DNA of 64,000 nt, from the NCBI GenBank assembly GCA_012934845.2, contig WNNJ02003356.1:1-64000 (forward strand). The letters are read 5' to 3'. Below are positions 54,101 through 60,211 of the stretch, in pieces. The DNA comes from Pomphorhynchus laevis (Eukaryota; Acanthocephala; Palaeacanthocephala; Echinorhynchida; Pomphorhynchidae). Position numbers and translations under genes: made by a program. The notes beneath the pieces are model-generated. The model saw only the letters and a program-made list of their open reading frames with translations, had not been told where the DNA came from and made no database searches. Each line of letters begins with the position of its first letter. Position 1 is the stretch's first letter.

Positions 54101-57100
54101 TCAAAGAGAGACCAATAAAACTATTACTTATGAATTTTAAATCTGAAATAACTAGTCAAACTTTGTCAATCTAGTGAAAAAAAAACAATTATTTTAATGT
54201 GGCAAATGCGTGCCAGCGCATGCTTACATGACCACAACAAAACAAAAATGTAAATCATGTGTCGAGAAGGTGTAAAGGAAGGAGGTGTTTGAATGTGATA
54301 AAGAAGGGAGCGCGGCGGACGTCGAGAGGTGGTTGATTCCAGGCGAGTGAGGCGGCAACGAGGAAGGATCGGAGACCGTAGTTGTTGGCAACTCCTCTGA
54401 AAAATTTTACGGTATTGAAAAGGTGTTTTCGTGACACGCTGTTGTGTTGTAAAAGCGTCATTTGTATTGAAAGGCAGGCTACCATCGCACATTTTATAGA
54501 TAAGTACACCAAGAGCCCACCAAACGACGCTTAGGCCGTATCCACATTAAGTCAAGATTTGTGGAGCGCCATAAGCGACGGTTCTACATGTTAACGTGGC
54601 ATTTGCCACGTTTAAATAAATCTTTTTAGTAAGGAAGTAATATCAAGCTAACGCTGTCTGCTAGAGACCGTTAAATTCTTCTGATGATCAGGATAAACAA
54701 AATGACATATAAATGAAGTACTCGTTGATGCATTCAATGATTAATCTTTCGAAATTCATTGTCAAGCGATGTGTGATTGGATGATTAACTGTCATAGACT
54801 GTCTGCATAGCTAAAAACCGTTATAAGTAGAATATTTCGTCTACACAACGATTTGTAATTTCAATTGACAATTTTTATATTTGCTCAATCAGTAATAAAT
54901 ATTATACAAAATACTTCAATTAAGACAAAACTAAAAATACAAATAACTATGCCCATACCTCTGAATACAATCCAAACAAAAAGCCGTCACTCAGTGAATT
55001 TACTCCAATTATTTAATCTAATTCAATTTACGATGACAAAAATCCGTAATGTAGTGATCAATGTTTTAATTGATCTACTTTTAGAGGATCAATGTTTCCT
55101 TTTCGATGTTTTATTAAAATAATAAAGTGGATTTACCCCAATCAAGAATAGTTTTTTTATTTTACATTTAAAGATAATAACACTTAGCATTTTATTCCTT
55201 TTTATCTTCCGGGTTAAAAGTTTTATTTTATAACGTTTACTGCTTCAAAAATGCATCAATATTTTGAAAAAGTTATACATTTTTAACAAAATGTGTTACA
55301 AAGTCTTGTAGTTACTCTTAAAATCATGTAATTGCTACTATCTCCATAAAGACTATATGCAGTTTCTAATTTTGATATGTTTTAATCTCACCACTAATTT
55401 TCCTATTGCTCTGTGTTGTTTAGTGTGAAGTGTGCTAAGAATTTTGGATTTAAGCCAAAGTGGCAATTAACTTATTGGCTATCGTATTCTTACAATGTAC
55501 ATTGAAATTTATTTGTACAAAATTTTAAAGTCACTTGATAATTAATATTATTTTATATTAGAACGAAATAATTTGATGCATTAAAACAACATTTGCAAAG
55601 AAAATCGGTTAAAGTGTTGTAATAAGGCCATTAAGAGTGTTCTATTAGAATGTGTCGTCTTGTTACCATTGTAGAACATGACTTTATCTCATGTCCTTCT
55701 GTTTATTGGCAAATGATTAATAGCATTGAAAGTAAACATTTAAAGAAAATTCTCAAGTCTCTTAATTTAAGGTAATATCCATCTTTTTTTAATTCGTAGG
55801 CCTAGCAAATGGTACTATTACAATTCGGTTGATCAGTTGGATGAATTGATGAAGTCGCTGTTGTCAAAAGGTATTCGTGAATCTCGACTGTTGTCGTCAT
55901 TAAAGAAACATTACACTGAACTGTCATGTATGCTCAGTTCATCATGGTAACGAGAATATTCTATCTATTTACCTGATGTTTTCATATGCAGTCATATGGA
56001 CGACAAGTCTGAAGAGTCCGATCAATCGAAATTGCTTAATCGAGGAGATATTCAGTGCATTGGGACAGCGTGTGTAGAAGTATTATTATTCATACTATGA
56101 TAATAATCTGTATTTGATTCATTTTCAGAATATATTACTTCTGGAACAAGGAATATTTAAAGCTAGTTTAGCAAACTTAGACAGAGATGAATTCCAATCG
56201 AGCATTCAAAACGCTAATGGGATTAAAGACATAGTAAGTAGCAAAATATCGCCGTAATAAAACAAAAAGTTTTTGAAAATTTTATGTTTCACAGTTTTAA
56301 TTGAATGCTCTCCCCATAAATCCTGTTTTTTGTGTGTGACTGAACGCATTATTCTTATATATCCATTTTGCTCAGAAGAACTACATTGTTGTTTTAATGT
56401 TTTCCTTTAAAAAGATTCAGACAATCAAACACATCATCCTAATTTCCGGTCGAACTAGTTTTCAAATATCATATTTCTTCGTTGACCTAATCTCTAAGAA
56501 CCGTACAGCTTTGTACTGCGACAATGGTTGCATAAACGGGGACTTTTGTTTTTGCAAGAAGACGCACATGCAAATTCCCTAGGTCCTTTATTCCAACTTA
56601 CAAATTATCTTATCTATTATTTCCATCTAAAAGGATAAAGTTTCATGTTTTGTTTGTGTCAACGCGTATTAAACAAGATACGTAACTCATAGAACTCCAG
56701 AATACGTTTACTCGCTTGAGTATAAATAAGTACTGAATGATTATTCATAGTACAGATATTTTATAAGCATAAAAGTGTAGAAAAGTGTCATATTACTATA
56801 CTCACATATTACGTAAAATATAATATGTATATATTATGTTATATATTTTATATAACTATTATGCACTTTATATATTTTATCTAATATAACTAAGTCATAT
56901 TAGTCATATATATTTTATTACAATATATTTATATATTTATTACAATATATTTATTACATAAATTATAATTGATAAATAATAATTATAATAATAAAATAAA
57001 AATATATTATATTTATTATAAATTCTAATATTGAAAATTATATTTAAATATTAAATTGGTTTATTTGTAATGTTTATTTCAGGGCTTTTTAAAATAGAAA

Positions 57101-60100
57101 TTATAATCTTCAAATGAAAAATGAAATTAAATTGTAGTAAATTTAACTTGTATTTGCAGACAACTTTTAACCTATACACGAAATGATATATTATCATATT
57201 TTACTATTTGGCTTTAATTTATTAGTCTGTAAAATTTTTGTATCGTTGGGATTTATGCTATCGTGTTTACATTTTTAGACTGCAGCACTAGCCACACTAC
57301 AAAGCTCAATATTAAAACGATTTGGTAAAGGAATGTTTAAAAATTATGGTCGACCTGCTGAAAACGATGATGGTTTTTTCTATAATATTTAAATATTTTT
57401 TAATTTTATGATTTTAGTTACTAAATACGAGAAAGAATGGATTGATGACCTTGTTAGCTGTAAAACATTTACACATTTATATTTTATGACTGAAATCCTT
57501 GATTCAAGTTTGTCAATCACTGATACGGTTCGTAGGTTACCTTTGAAAAATATCGTGTAAATTATTAATTGTTTAATTTACTTTAAAGTAACTATATTCT
57601 TCTATTCGGCAAATATATAGATTTTCAATTCATTGTGCTACATTATGGTAAGATAATCGTTTGCATTGATCGGTACTCGCTATTCCCAAATTTTGTTCAA
57701 TTTAACTGAACAATGCCTTTAAACTTTGGTTATAAAATTCGACATCAAATTCTGATTGCTATTTTATACAGTAAATTGTATTTAATGTATAAATTGTATT
57801 TAATGATACATTAATTTCTGTTTTATGCCATCTAATTTTTTTCGAATAGACCTTTATTAATTTAATTTAAGTTTATTTCTAATTTGAAATGGACAGTACT
57901 GAGACTATGTTATCGATAAAAATGTAAATTCTGAGATAAAGATCCACTGATCACAAAAACTTTATTCTTTCTATTCGACCATGTGCAGAGCTATTGATTA
58001 CTATTGGCCATTAATTAATCACAAATATTTTAATGAAATATTTGTGAATATCAATTAAATAAATTAAATATCAATTTAGAAAAAAATACTTTACAAACGA
58101 ATATCTTCAATATTTGATAAAAACTTAACGAACATAATAGCTTATAAGTTTTTTCTAATCAAGCATGGTTTTAGTTAATTTAATGGTAATTCAATTATTG
58201 AATTAAAAAATTATATTTAAATAAATTTTTATTTAAAATAACTCAATAAAAATTTAATTGGGCGTTTTTAATCAAATTAAAAAAGGAAAACAAATTAAAT
58301 TGATTTGTCATATATAAAATAATTTAATAGAAGTAAATATTTAAAGATAGTAATTGGATAGTTGATTTAAACAAAACTGTTTAGTGGAAACAAACCGGAT
58401 TAATAATAATTCAATATTTGAACTATAATTTTAATTAAAATTGTGTCTTATTATAACCAAACTTTACAAAAATAAAATTCTAATGAAGTAGTTGATTGGT
58501 TAATTGATAATCAATTAAATTAATAATAATTTTATTAAGTTTAAAAATTTAATTAAAATCAGTTTCAAATTTTTGAGTGCACTTTCTTTTGAAAATTTAA
58601 AATTTTTAAAATACAGCATTAATAGATTCCCTCAAATGGATCTATAAATATAAAGTTATCGTGCAATACAGCAGGATGCTCTGGGTTAAGTAAAATTCAA
58701 TGTTTCGTTTGAAATAGGCCGGGTAGATGTTTTTCTTATTGCTAAACTAGCGTATTTTGTGAGTGCAATCGAAATTTTAGTTTTCAATTGTGTAATATTG
58801 TCCGAATATGCCGCATTTTGCTTTAGTGATTGCATTTTATCGATCATCATTTTAATTAAAAATTAAAAATTCAATTAAAATCAGTTTTTGCTTGAAATTT
58901 TTGAGTTTCTTGTTTTCAGCGCTGCAAGATCTGCAAACGAGTAAAAGAGGAGGTATTAATACTCTGTGATGGTTGTAATTCAGCGTTTCATCTTTATTGT
59001 CTTCGCCCTCCACTCTATGAAATACCTGAAGGTGATTGGCTGTGCCGAACTTGTAACACCGTGAGTTTCTACATTTTTACCCCATTTGTTGAAATTACAA
59101 CAATCAAAAAATCGTCATTCCTGTTTAAATGCTGTCTTTTCATGACTTATCGCATATATTTAATATTTTCTAATTTAATTATAGCGCATTGTGTCCTTAT
59201 AACAATTTTTAAATTATAATCATTTTTTAATGTTAATTGATAAACGTTTTTATCAATAAAATAATTAATTAAAATAGTTTATATCGTTTAACCAAACAGA
59301 ATATACAAATGAAATCTATTTGAATCTTAATTCCTAAATTATAACTTTTTCTAATTTCTTGATTCATTATTGCAGAATAATTTTCTTGCTAACTAAAAAG
59401 ATTTTAGTTAAAAGGTATAAAATGTTTTACTAGCATCACAAAAGAATCTAATGAAGTTTACTTCATTTAAAAAAATATTTTTCATTATCAAAAATTCTTA
59501 TTTTTATCCGCCAATTCACAGCAACTTCGTAACGGAGCATGGAGCCGCTTTCGTTTGAGTAAACTAGTCGAAAAACGATTTGCACAATTGTGGGTCTAAT
59601 CCTCAGTTACTTTTTACGCTAATTTTAAAAATTCCTAATTATATCACTTGATTGTATACATTTGACTTTTTGAATATTTTATTATTAGCATTGGCATTCC
59701 TCTTTAACCACTAGTTGTTTGCTTGTTCATATCGTAATAGTCCATTGATCCACTTTGGTTTGAGTAAAATTATTTTTATATAAGAAAGAATTATTTTCTT
59801 AGAAGCTTGCGATAAAATTTACTTATAAAAAACTTTATTCTTGTTAGTTAGATCCCCGACGTTTGTAGTATAATATATGATGCTCAATTATTTTCTGTTT
59901 GCATTCAGGATAAATCAAATGAGCATTTATCTGTCAAAAGTAAATTTCAATGTACAATTTGTAAAGAATGTGAACGTAACGAGGACACGCTTGCCCGATG
60001 CCGACAGTGCTTTTGTCATGTTCATCTGGCATGTCATTCACCTCCCATACGATCAACGAAACGTAGCGATTGGATTTGCTGGAAATGCCGGAGACCACGT

Positions 60101-60211
60101 CGCGGAGGTGGTACGTACACGTCAGGGACAAGAAGTTCGTCTACAAGTTCAAATCGTAAACGGAGCTGGGATGGTTCCGATGATGACTCTGGCAATGAGT
60201 CAACATTTTGA
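23985..60211 (+). CDS. BAZ1A: ACF1/BAZ1A-type ISWI remodeller subunit (27-exon gene)
   Basis: Partner subunit of the ISWI ATPase in ACF/CHRAC-type nucleosome-spacing complexes, acting in the nucleus. I assembled 27 exons by eye; every junction keeps phase. The product is about 1,150 residues (1,135 if a 45-nt intron in exon 17 is spliced). It starts MPLLGTKAF, like other family members. Domains: WAC at about 35-140 ([18 protein letters not shown]); basic linker; DDT at about 440-500; WHIM-type blocks at about 570-610, 740-770 and 822-865; PHD1 at 1004-1050; PHD2 at 1065-1110; Ser/Arg-rich tail, then TGA. Vertebrate BAZ1A has one PHD and a bromodomain, and fly Acf1 has two PHDs and a bromodomain. 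Here no bromodomain follows before the stop. Multi-kilobase introns carry repeats. Weak points are exons 17-20 and the possible extra exon at 59522. Confidence 0.92.
24272..26076. repeat. Segmental repeat, copy 2, inside intron 1
   Basis: Partner of 2757-3997. It contains about 375 bp (25338-25713) absent from copy 1. That extra piece resembles the neighbouring 25714-25925 block (both have GGCTATGTGTAAAAAGCT-like and TTGACATTATCA-type landmarks). So copy 2 carries an old internal tandem duplication, which copy 1 either lost or never had. Confidence 0.85.
26077..29842 (+). other. Rest of BAZ1A intron 1
   Basis: AT-rich intronic DNA with no gene identified on either strand. A short duplication of CGTATAGATAGGATT lies at 27354-27400. 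Two similar blocks with TTTAAAATTACTTTTAAAAATTA occur near 27700 and 27965. An open stretch on the minus strand at 29090-29284 has no recognisable product. Confidence 0.55.
29843..30018 (+). CDS. BAZ1A: BAZ1A exon 2 (WAC core)
   Basis: Reads [16 protein letters not shown], then [18 protein letters not shown] and [15 protein letters not shown]. This is the diagnostic WAC motif (W.C..TG...L...EA..SE), the DNA-contacting module of ACF1. Acceptor CTAAG|G, donor A|GTAAGT; phases 2 in, 1 out. Confidence 0.95.
30080..30185 (+). CDS. BAZ1A: BAZ1A exon 3 (end of WAC)
   Basis: Reads [20 protein letters not shown], then [14 protein letters not shown]. It aligns to the 'I...V..RYF..E.VEV' segment after the WAC core. 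Phases 1 in, 2 out; intron 2 is 61 nt. Confidence 0.88.
30235..30331 (+). CDS. BAZ1A: BAZ1A exon 4
   Basis: Reads [20 protein letters not shown], then [12 protein letters not shown]; cysteine-rich linker. Intron 3 is 49 nt. Donor ATG|GTAAGT, phase 0. The next intron is 4.8 kb and full of repeats. Confidence 0.82.
30556..31015 (-). mobile_element. L2/CR1-like LINE 3' relic in intron 4
   Basis: Minus-strand translation of 30680-30997 gives [20 protein letters not shown] and later [20 protein letters not shown]. This is the C-terminal tail typical of CR1/L2 ORF2 proteins (LHWLPI..RI.FK, then R.F..AAP.LWNSLP..L). The element is 5'-truncated, antisense to the host gene and frameshifted. Its 3' end has ATGTGGCAAATGCATTCAG, similar to the 54.2 kb relic. 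Confidence 0.75.
31016..33233. other. Intron 4 middle, including a 50-bp direct repeat pair
   Basis: AT-rich intronic DNA. CCAAACTGGCATTTTGTGAT, and the roughly 30 bp after it, occur at about 31610 and again at about 31869 (260 bp apart, a few mismatches). No coding sequence recognised. Confidence 0.6.
33234..33420 (+). repeat. 19-bp minisatellite with alternating variants
   Basis: About ten units of ATATCAAAAACGGCATGAA. From the second unit on, the base after CAT alternates G and A between units, giving a 38-bp higher-order period. The last units are degenerate. Confidence 0.9.
33543..33615 (-). ncRNA. Hammerhead-type module block, satellite unit 1 (minus)
   Basis: Read on the minus strand: GGACC-GAAAC, then CACTG-CTGATGA-GGTCC, then GTA-CAGTG. 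GGACC/GGTCC can form helix II, CACTG/CAGTG helix I, and CAC after GAAA with GTG before TA helix III. GCGTAGG and CCTACGC pair in the linkers. Confidence 0.5.
33913..33985 (-). ncRNA. Hammerhead-type module block, satellite unit 2 (minus)
   Basis: Same as 33543-33615, one satellite period away. With its neighbour it offers the two-unit arrangement that gives a nested hammerhead fold. Confidence 0.5.
34567..34639 (+). ncRNA. Hammerhead-type module block, satellite unit 3 (plus)
   Basis: GGACC 34567-34571, GAAA 34572-34575, CACTG 34597-34601, CTGATGA 34602-34608, GGTCC 34609-34613, GTA 34632-34634, CAGTG 34635-34639. All three helices have matching strands. Confidence 0.5.
34937..35009 (+). ncRNA. 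Hammerhead-type module block, satellite unit 4 (plus)
   Basis: Identical in layout to 34567-34639, 370 bp downstream and in the same orientation as the host gene. A BAZ1A pre-mRNA would therefore carry units 3 and 4 in sense. Confidence 0.5.
35152..35231 (+). CDS. BAZ1A: BAZ1A exon 5
   Basis: Reads [20 protein letters not shown], then IPGADL. Acceptor TTTAG|A, donor AT|GTAAGG, phase 2. Linker between WAC and the next block. Confidence 0.82.
35287..35476 (+). CDS. BAZ1A: BAZ1A exon 6
   Basis: Reads [20 protein letters not shown], then [16 protein letters not shown] and [18 protein letters not shown]. It aligns with the BAZ1A 'F.R.KLKLFLK.H....' region ending in a D.....FP-like motif. Phases 2 in, 0 out; intron 5 is 55 nt. 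Confidence 0.9.
35522..35579 (+). CDS. BAZ1A: BAZ1A exon 7
   Basis: Reads [19 protein letters not shown]; Ser/Thr-rich linker. Intron 6 is 45 nt; donor G|GTAAGT, phase 1. Confidence 0.75.
35580..37561 (+). other. BAZ1A intron 7
   Basis: 2.0 kb of AT-rich DNA. Notable features are a TAATTAATTA-type tract (35990-36170) and a perfect hairpin near 36332-36360 (GCGGCTTT / AAAGCCGC). No coding signal. Confidence 0.6.
37562..37590 (+). CDS. BAZ1A: BAZ1A exon 8 (29-nt mini-exon)
   Basis: Encodes [10 protein letters not shown] across the junctions. Acceptor TTTCAG|C, donor ATT|GTGAGA. Keeps phase 1 to 0, and the following intron is 50 nt. Small, but needed for frame continuity. Confidence 0.65.
37641..37768 (+). 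CDS. BAZ1A: BAZ1A exon 9
   Basis: Reads [20 protein letters not shown], then [20 protein letters not shown] and LV. Low-complexity polar linker. Donor CG|GTATGC, phase 2. Confidence 0.78.
38105..38305 (-). repeat. Fragments of the third hammerhead-type repeat family (intron 9)
   Basis: Two partial copies. 38120-38157 retains AACAGCAGTACACCACATTT. 38201-38290 is fuller and contains the whole module block. Both share the GGTGGACCTC stem with the 370-bp satellite, but the rest has diverged. Confidence 0.65.
38203..38277 (-). ncRNA. Hammerhead-type module block, family 3
   Basis: Minus strand: GATC-GAAAC-GTG, then TAGTAG-CTGATGA-GGTC, then GC-GTA-CTGCTG. Helix II is GGTC/GATC (one G-U), helix I is AGTAG/CTGCT (one wobble), helix III is CGT/GCG (one wobble). 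All conserved core bases are intact. Confidence 0.45.
38309..39068 (+). repeat. 380-bp tandem duplication with strong hairpins (intron 9)
   Basis: Two copies (CTGCTTTATTGACAATTAGA at 38311 and 38691), nearly identical. Each contains a near-perfect inverted repeat of about 24 bp per arm around CCCCA (GATTACTATTATCAAACTAG and its complement) and a shorter TTGGTAGG/CCTACCAA stem. Confidence 0.9.
39265..39432 (+). CDS. BAZ1A: BAZ1A exon 10
   Basis: Reads [20 protein letters not shown], then [20 protein letters not shown] and [13 protein letters not shown]. Predicted helical and charged. Acceptor CTAG|A, donor AT|GTAAGT; phases 2 in, 2 out. Confidence 0.88.
39987..40071 (+). CDS. BAZ1A: BAZ1A exon 11
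   Basis: Reads [20 protein letters not shown], then LELRLENQ. This is the basic coiled-coil-like run before DDT, matching the 'EEKRKYVEYLKQW' position of BAZ1A. Donor CAA|GTTAGC; next intron 47 nt. Confidence 0.85.
40119..40290 (+). CDS. BAZ1A: BAZ1A exon 12 (DDT, first part)
   Basis: Reads [20 protein letters not shown], then [20 protein letters not shown] and [11 protein letters not shown]. The LP...FGD...V.EF...F pattern of DDT domains is clear. DDT contacts the ISWI ATPase in this family. Donor G|GTAAGA, phase 1. Confidence 0.93.
40648..42003 (+). repeat. 16-bp minisatellite, about 85 units (intron 12)
   Basis: Consensus TTGGTCTTTTAGTATA. Variant units include TTGGACTTTTAGTATA, TTTGTCTTTTAGTATA, TTGGTCTTTAAGAATA and TACTGGTCTCTAAGTATA, arranged in recurring blocks that suggest higher-order turnover. 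Each CTTTTAG resembles a 3' splice acceptor. Confidence 0.95.
42004..43727 (+). other. Rest of BAZ1A intron 12
   Basis: AT-rich; a run of AAATTAAAT-type repeats lies at 42800-42890; no coding signal. Confidence 0.55.
43728..43843 (+). CDS. BAZ1A: BAZ1A exon 13 (DDT, second part)
   Basis: Reads [20 protein letters not shown], then [18 protein letters not shown]. This is the second half of the DDT fold (F..LE.AL......L..L...LL). Acceptor ATTAG|T; phases 1 in, 0 out. Confidence 0.88.
43894..44019 (+). CDS. BAZ1A: BAZ1A exon 14
   Basis: Reads [20 protein letters not shown], then [20 protein letters not shown]. It aligns with the 'LDSCTLSEILRLHI' helix of BAZ1A. Intron 13 is 50 nt; donor GAG|GTAAGT. 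Confidence 0.9.
44020..45141 (+). other. First part of BAZ1A intron 14
   Basis: AT-rich, no coding signal. Contains ATAGCTCGAATGCCAAAGAT-type short repeats near 44575-44620. Confidence 0.5.
45142..46201 (+). repeat. 248-bp tandem array, 4.3 copies (intron 14)
   Basis: CAAGCTGGATATTATTTAAT starts at 45142, 45389, 45637, 45885 and 46133, a period of 247-248 bp. Copies 2-5 look almost identical; the first differs by a few bases. Each unit has an inverted repeat in TCTTGTATATTTATAAAACA / CAAGAAC. No coding potential. Confidence 0.95.
46406..46945 (-). mobile_element. Retroelement ORF C-terminal relic (intron 14)
   Basis: A sharply GC-richer island. Read on the minus strand with frameshifts it gives [20 protein letters not shown], then a DG.TLVPW..GR.LAWD-like block, [18 protein letters not shown], and [13 protein letters not shown]. 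These are the conserved C-terminal blocks of a common animal retrotransposon ORF, possibly the same broad type as the 787-2290 relic. Antisense to the host gene and dead. Confidence 0.7.
47090..47226 (+). repeat. Duplicated acceptor region before exon 15
   Basis: About 63 bp (TATCTTATATACGATTATTA, then ATATCTAATTTTTAGATTATTG) occurs twice. The real acceptor (TTTTTAG|ATTATTGAGC) is the second copy. The first copy carries an identical TTTTTAG|ATTATTG decoy about 63 bp upstream. Confidence 0.8.
47227..47384 (+). CDS. BAZ1A: BAZ1A exon 15 (WHIM1-type block)
   Basis: Reads [20 protein letters not shown], then [20 protein letters not shown] and [12 protein letters not shown]. Matches the 'L....VYDLTP.EKM.IL..LC..LL....V....' block of BAZ1A. 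Donor AG|GTATGT, phase 2. Confidence 0.94.
47385..49479 (+). other. BAZ1A intron 15
   Basis: AT-rich. A block with AATTACTTTTA..ATGATCACAATCGGAT recurs at about 48890 and 49262. Contains an antisense open frame (48324-48755). No sense coding signal. Confidence 0.55.
48324..48755 (-). CDS. Unrecognised hydrophobic open frame, antisense in intron 15
   Basis: 144 codons without a stop, which is long for DNA this AT-rich. The product is strongly hydrophobic, with three or four possible membrane spans (for example [20 protein letters not shown]). It starts at an ATG at 48755. I recognise no family, and hydrophobic codons are favoured by T-rich sequence, so it may be chance or a decayed element ORF. 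Confidence 0.2.
49480..49625 (+). CDS. BAZ1A: BAZ1A exon 16
   Basis: Reads [20 protein letters not shown], then a K/E/N-rich tail. Acceptor TTTTTTCACAG|A; phases 2 in, 1 out. Linker after WHIM1. Confidence 0.85.
50068..50288 (+). CDS. BAZ1A: BAZ1A exon 17 (charged helix; possible internal 45-nt intron)
   Basis: Reads [20 protein letters not shown], then [16 protein letters not shown] and, later, [22 protein letters not shown]. As drawn it is open throughout. The middle stretch ([13 protein letters not shown]) is AT-rich and intron-like. Removing 50177-50221 (GTCGGT...TTAAG, 45 nt) keeps the frame and joins KKMK to TNQD. The more obvious donor at 50181 would break the frame. Phases 1 in, 0 out. 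Confidence 0.8.
50289..50879 (+). other. Start of BAZ1A intron 17
   Basis: Dense TATA/ATAT sequence. A block with TTGTTATAATAA and TTGAATATACTTATAGAGAT recurs at about 50540 and 50708. Confidence 0.55.
50880..52016 (+). mobile_element. L2/CR1-like LINE reverse transcriptase relic (intron 17)
   Basis: Sense relic with an almost intact RT core. Upstream frames give [20 protein letters not shown] (one stop follows at about 51181). 51199-51870 reads [38 protein letters not shown] (motif A), [20 protein letters not shown] (motif B) and [12 protein letters not shown] (motif C). After a frameshift, [16 protein letters not shown] continues to 52016, where it ends abruptly. The motif set is typical of CR1/L2. 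No endonuclease domain remains. The best-preserved RT in the window, but not functional as it stands. Confidence 0.9.
52017..53210 (+). other. End of BAZ1A intron 17
   Basis: AT-rich, no coding signal recognised on either strand. Confidence 0.5.
53211..53322 (+). CDS. BAZ1A: BAZ1A exon 18 (WHIM2-type block)
   Basis: Reads [20 protein letters not shown], then [17 protein letters not shown]. This matches the BAZ1A signature 'PLG.DR..RRYW.F....GLF.E', with [16 protein letters not shown] as the core. Acceptor TGATAG|C. I end it at C|GTAGGC (53322); reading on to TTA|GTATTT (53354) would need a 21-nt intron. Confidence 0.85.
53376..53406 (+). CDS. BAZ1A: BAZ1A exon 19 (31-nt mini-exon)
   Basis: With exon 18 ending at 53322, this encodes CKVDKNFVE across the joint. 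Acceptor TTGCTTTAG|C, donor AAAG|GTATGC; the preceding intron is 53 nt, a normal size here. Phases 1 in, 2 out. It could be skipped in an alternative model joining 53322 to 55675. Confidence 0.55.
53407..54189 (+). other. First part of BAZ1A intron 19
   Basis: Contains AGAGACCGTTAAATTCT at about 53625, which recurs at about 54664 with similar flanks (AACAAA.TGACA). Otherwise AT-rich, no coding. Confidence 0.5.
54190..54640 (-). mobile_element. LINE 3' relic (intron 19, antisense)
   Basis: Minus-strand 54255-54512 reads [20 protein letters not shown], then [12 protein letters not shown]. This is the ORF2 C-terminal tail of a CR1/L2- or Jockey-like LINE (..RSF.VAA...WN.LP..VR.A). The 3' end carries ATGTGGCAAATGCGTGCCAG, shared in part with 30556 and 16065. 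5'-truncated and frameshifted. Confidence 0.75.
54641..55648 (+). other. Rest of BAZ1A intron 19
   Basis: AT-rich. One 85-codon frame at 54865-55122 has no recognisable product and is probably chance. Confidence 0.5.
55649..55771 (+). CDS. BAZ1A: BAZ1A exon 20
   Basis: Reads [20 protein letters not shown], then [20 protein letters not shown]. Acceptor TATTAG|A in phase 2. The drawn donor AG|GTAATA leaves a 28-nt intron. Using GTCTCT at 55757 instead gives a 43-nt intron in the same frame, which is closer to other introns here. Confidence 0.7.
55800..55946 (+). CDS. BAZ1A: BAZ1A exon 21 (WHIM3-type block)
   Basis: Reads [20 protein letters not shown], then [20 protein letters not shown]. Matches 'P.RW.FY.S.EQLD.LI..LN.RG.RES.LK..L'. 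Phase 2 in, donor TG|GTAACG, phase 2 out. Confidence 0.95.
55992..56079 (+). CDS. BAZ1A: BAZ1A exon 22
   Basis: Reads [20 protein letters not shown], then QCIGTACVE. Intron 21 is 45 nt (acceptor ATGCAG|T); donor GAA|GTATTA, phase 0. Confidence 0.82.
56129..56233 (+). CDS. BAZ1A: BAZ1A exon 23
   Basis: Reads [20 protein letters not shown], then [15 protein letters not shown]. Matches the 'R..LLD.E.RI..G.LG....' helix. Intron 22 is 49 nt; donor ATA|GTAAGT. Confidence 0.92.
56234..57278 (+). other. BAZ1A intron 23
   Basis: AT-rich; a 61-codon open frame (56397-56582) has no recognisable product; TATAT/TTATTACAAT repeats at 56820-56960. Confidence 0.55.
57279..57372 (+). CDS. BAZ1A: BAZ1A exon 24
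   Basis: Reads [20 protein letters not shown], then [11 protein letters not shown]. This is the 'LA.AL..IE..I..RFL' helix. Weak donor G|GTTTTT, but the 45-nt intron and the phase fit. Confidence 0.85.
57418..57527 (+). CDS. BAZ1A: BAZ1A exon 25
   Basis: Reads [20 protein letters not shown], then [16 protein letters not shown]. Equivalent to 'V...W..SL....S..Q...H...L..S..W' before the PHD finger. Phases 1 in, 0 out. Confidence 0.9.
57528..58919 (+). other. BAZ1A intron 25
   Basis: AT-rich (AATTAAAT-type) intronic DNA without coding signal. Confidence 0.55.
58920..59060 (+). CDS. BAZ1A: BAZ1A exon 26 (PHD finger 1)
   Basis: Reads [20 protein letters not shown], then [20 protein letters not shown] and LCRTCNT. 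Complete C4HC3 zinc-binding set: CKIC, CDGC, H..YC, C..C. GDWLC is the usual PHD end. Acceptor TTTTCAG|C, donor ACC|GTGAGT. Confidence 0.97.
59061..59908 (+). other. BAZ1A intron 26, with a possible optional exon
   Basis: 59522-59593 follows a good acceptor (TTCACAG) and encodes [20 protein letters not shown], then AQLW, in the phase set by exon 26. The only in-frame donor is GTCTAA. The alternative GTGGGT donor breaks the frame into exon 27. It may be a cassette exon or chance. Confidence 0.4.
59909..60211 (+). CDS. BAZ1A: BAZ1A exon 27 (PHD finger 2, basic tail, stop)
   Basis: Starts after GCATTCAG at 59909 in phase 0. Reads [20 protein letters not shown], then [20 protein letters not shown] and WICWKC, a full C4HC3 finger. 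A basic/Gly stretch follows, then [20 protein letters not shown] and [12 protein letters not shown], with TGA at 60209-60211. The longer open frame overlapping here (59877-60230) is out of phase with the finger. A GTACGT at 60111 could act as a donor in another isoform. Confidence 0.93.
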   Translation, partial: DKSNEHLSVKSKFQCTICKECERNEDTLARCRQCFCHVHLACHSPPIRSTKRSDWICWKCRRPRRGGGTYTSGTRSSSTSSNRKRSWDGSDDDSGNESTF

